A stretch of 64,000 nucleotides of DNA from Amorphochlora amoebiformis. Taxonomy: Eukaryota > Cercozoa > Chlorarachniophyceae. The notes under the pieces were generated by a model, which did not search any database, was not told the DNA's origin, and saw nothing but the letters and a program-made list of their open reading frames with translations. Below are positions 63,996 to 64,000 of this stretch, piece by piece. The stretch is taken from the NCBI GenBank assembly GCA_054601695.1, contig BAAHQB010000094.1, positions 620,001 through 684,000 of the forward strand, given 5' to 3'. The first letter of the stretch is position 1. Every line of letters starts with the position of its first letter. The position numbers and the translations under genes were made by a program.

Positions 63996-64000
63996 CTAAG

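Overview
The window comes from a nuclear genome of an intron-dense eukaryote, probably a protist or alga. Genes are broken into exons of about 12 to 530 nt (mostly 30-110 nt) joined by GT-AG introns. TAA, TAG and TGA all act as stops. Most introns are filled with (TA)n microsatellites. Telomere-type TTAGGG/CCCTAA repeats occur inside introns. A plant-like cationic amino acid transporter layout, a CGGxGC/RPGG cysteine motif and an NGK-type domain would suit an algal or stramenopile/haptophyte-type lineage, but that placement is a weak inference. No bacterial, organellar, CRISPR or tRNA feature was seen. I rebuilt gene models by hand from splice signals, phase continuity and protein-family fit.

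Layout, left to right: (1) a minus-strand gene for an acylated, helical, charged protein (8935 to beyond the left edge); (2) a plus-strand seven-helix membrane protein (9246-15369); (3) a minus-strand gene of about 28 exons for a secreted Cys-repeat protein with a Lys/Glu-rich tail (29298-16094); (4) a plus-strand small secreted Cys-rich protein (29401-30813); (5) a minus-strand tetraspanin (32978-31514); (6) plus-strand TSEN54/Sen54, a tRNA-splicing endonuclease subunit (about 33228-38456); (7) a minus-strand 25-exon cationic amino acid transporter of 585 aa (52833-39105); (8) a plus-strand 19-exon PTEN-type phosphatase with C2 domain, N-terminal NGK-motif domain and Pro/Ser-rich tail, 677 aa (52921-63490); (9) the last exon of a minus-strand gene entering from the right (63925).

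Neighbouring genes alternate strictly between strands, so every boundary is head-to-head (gaps 87-310 bp) or tail-to-tail (gaps about 430-725 bp). TA tracts are missing from the first roughly 0.5-1.1 kb of every gene and fill the downstream introns. Three related LTR-like elements sit in transporter introns. The genes share no obvious pathway. Most encode membrane or surface functions (7-helix protein, tetraspanin, transporter, two secreted Cys-rich proteins).
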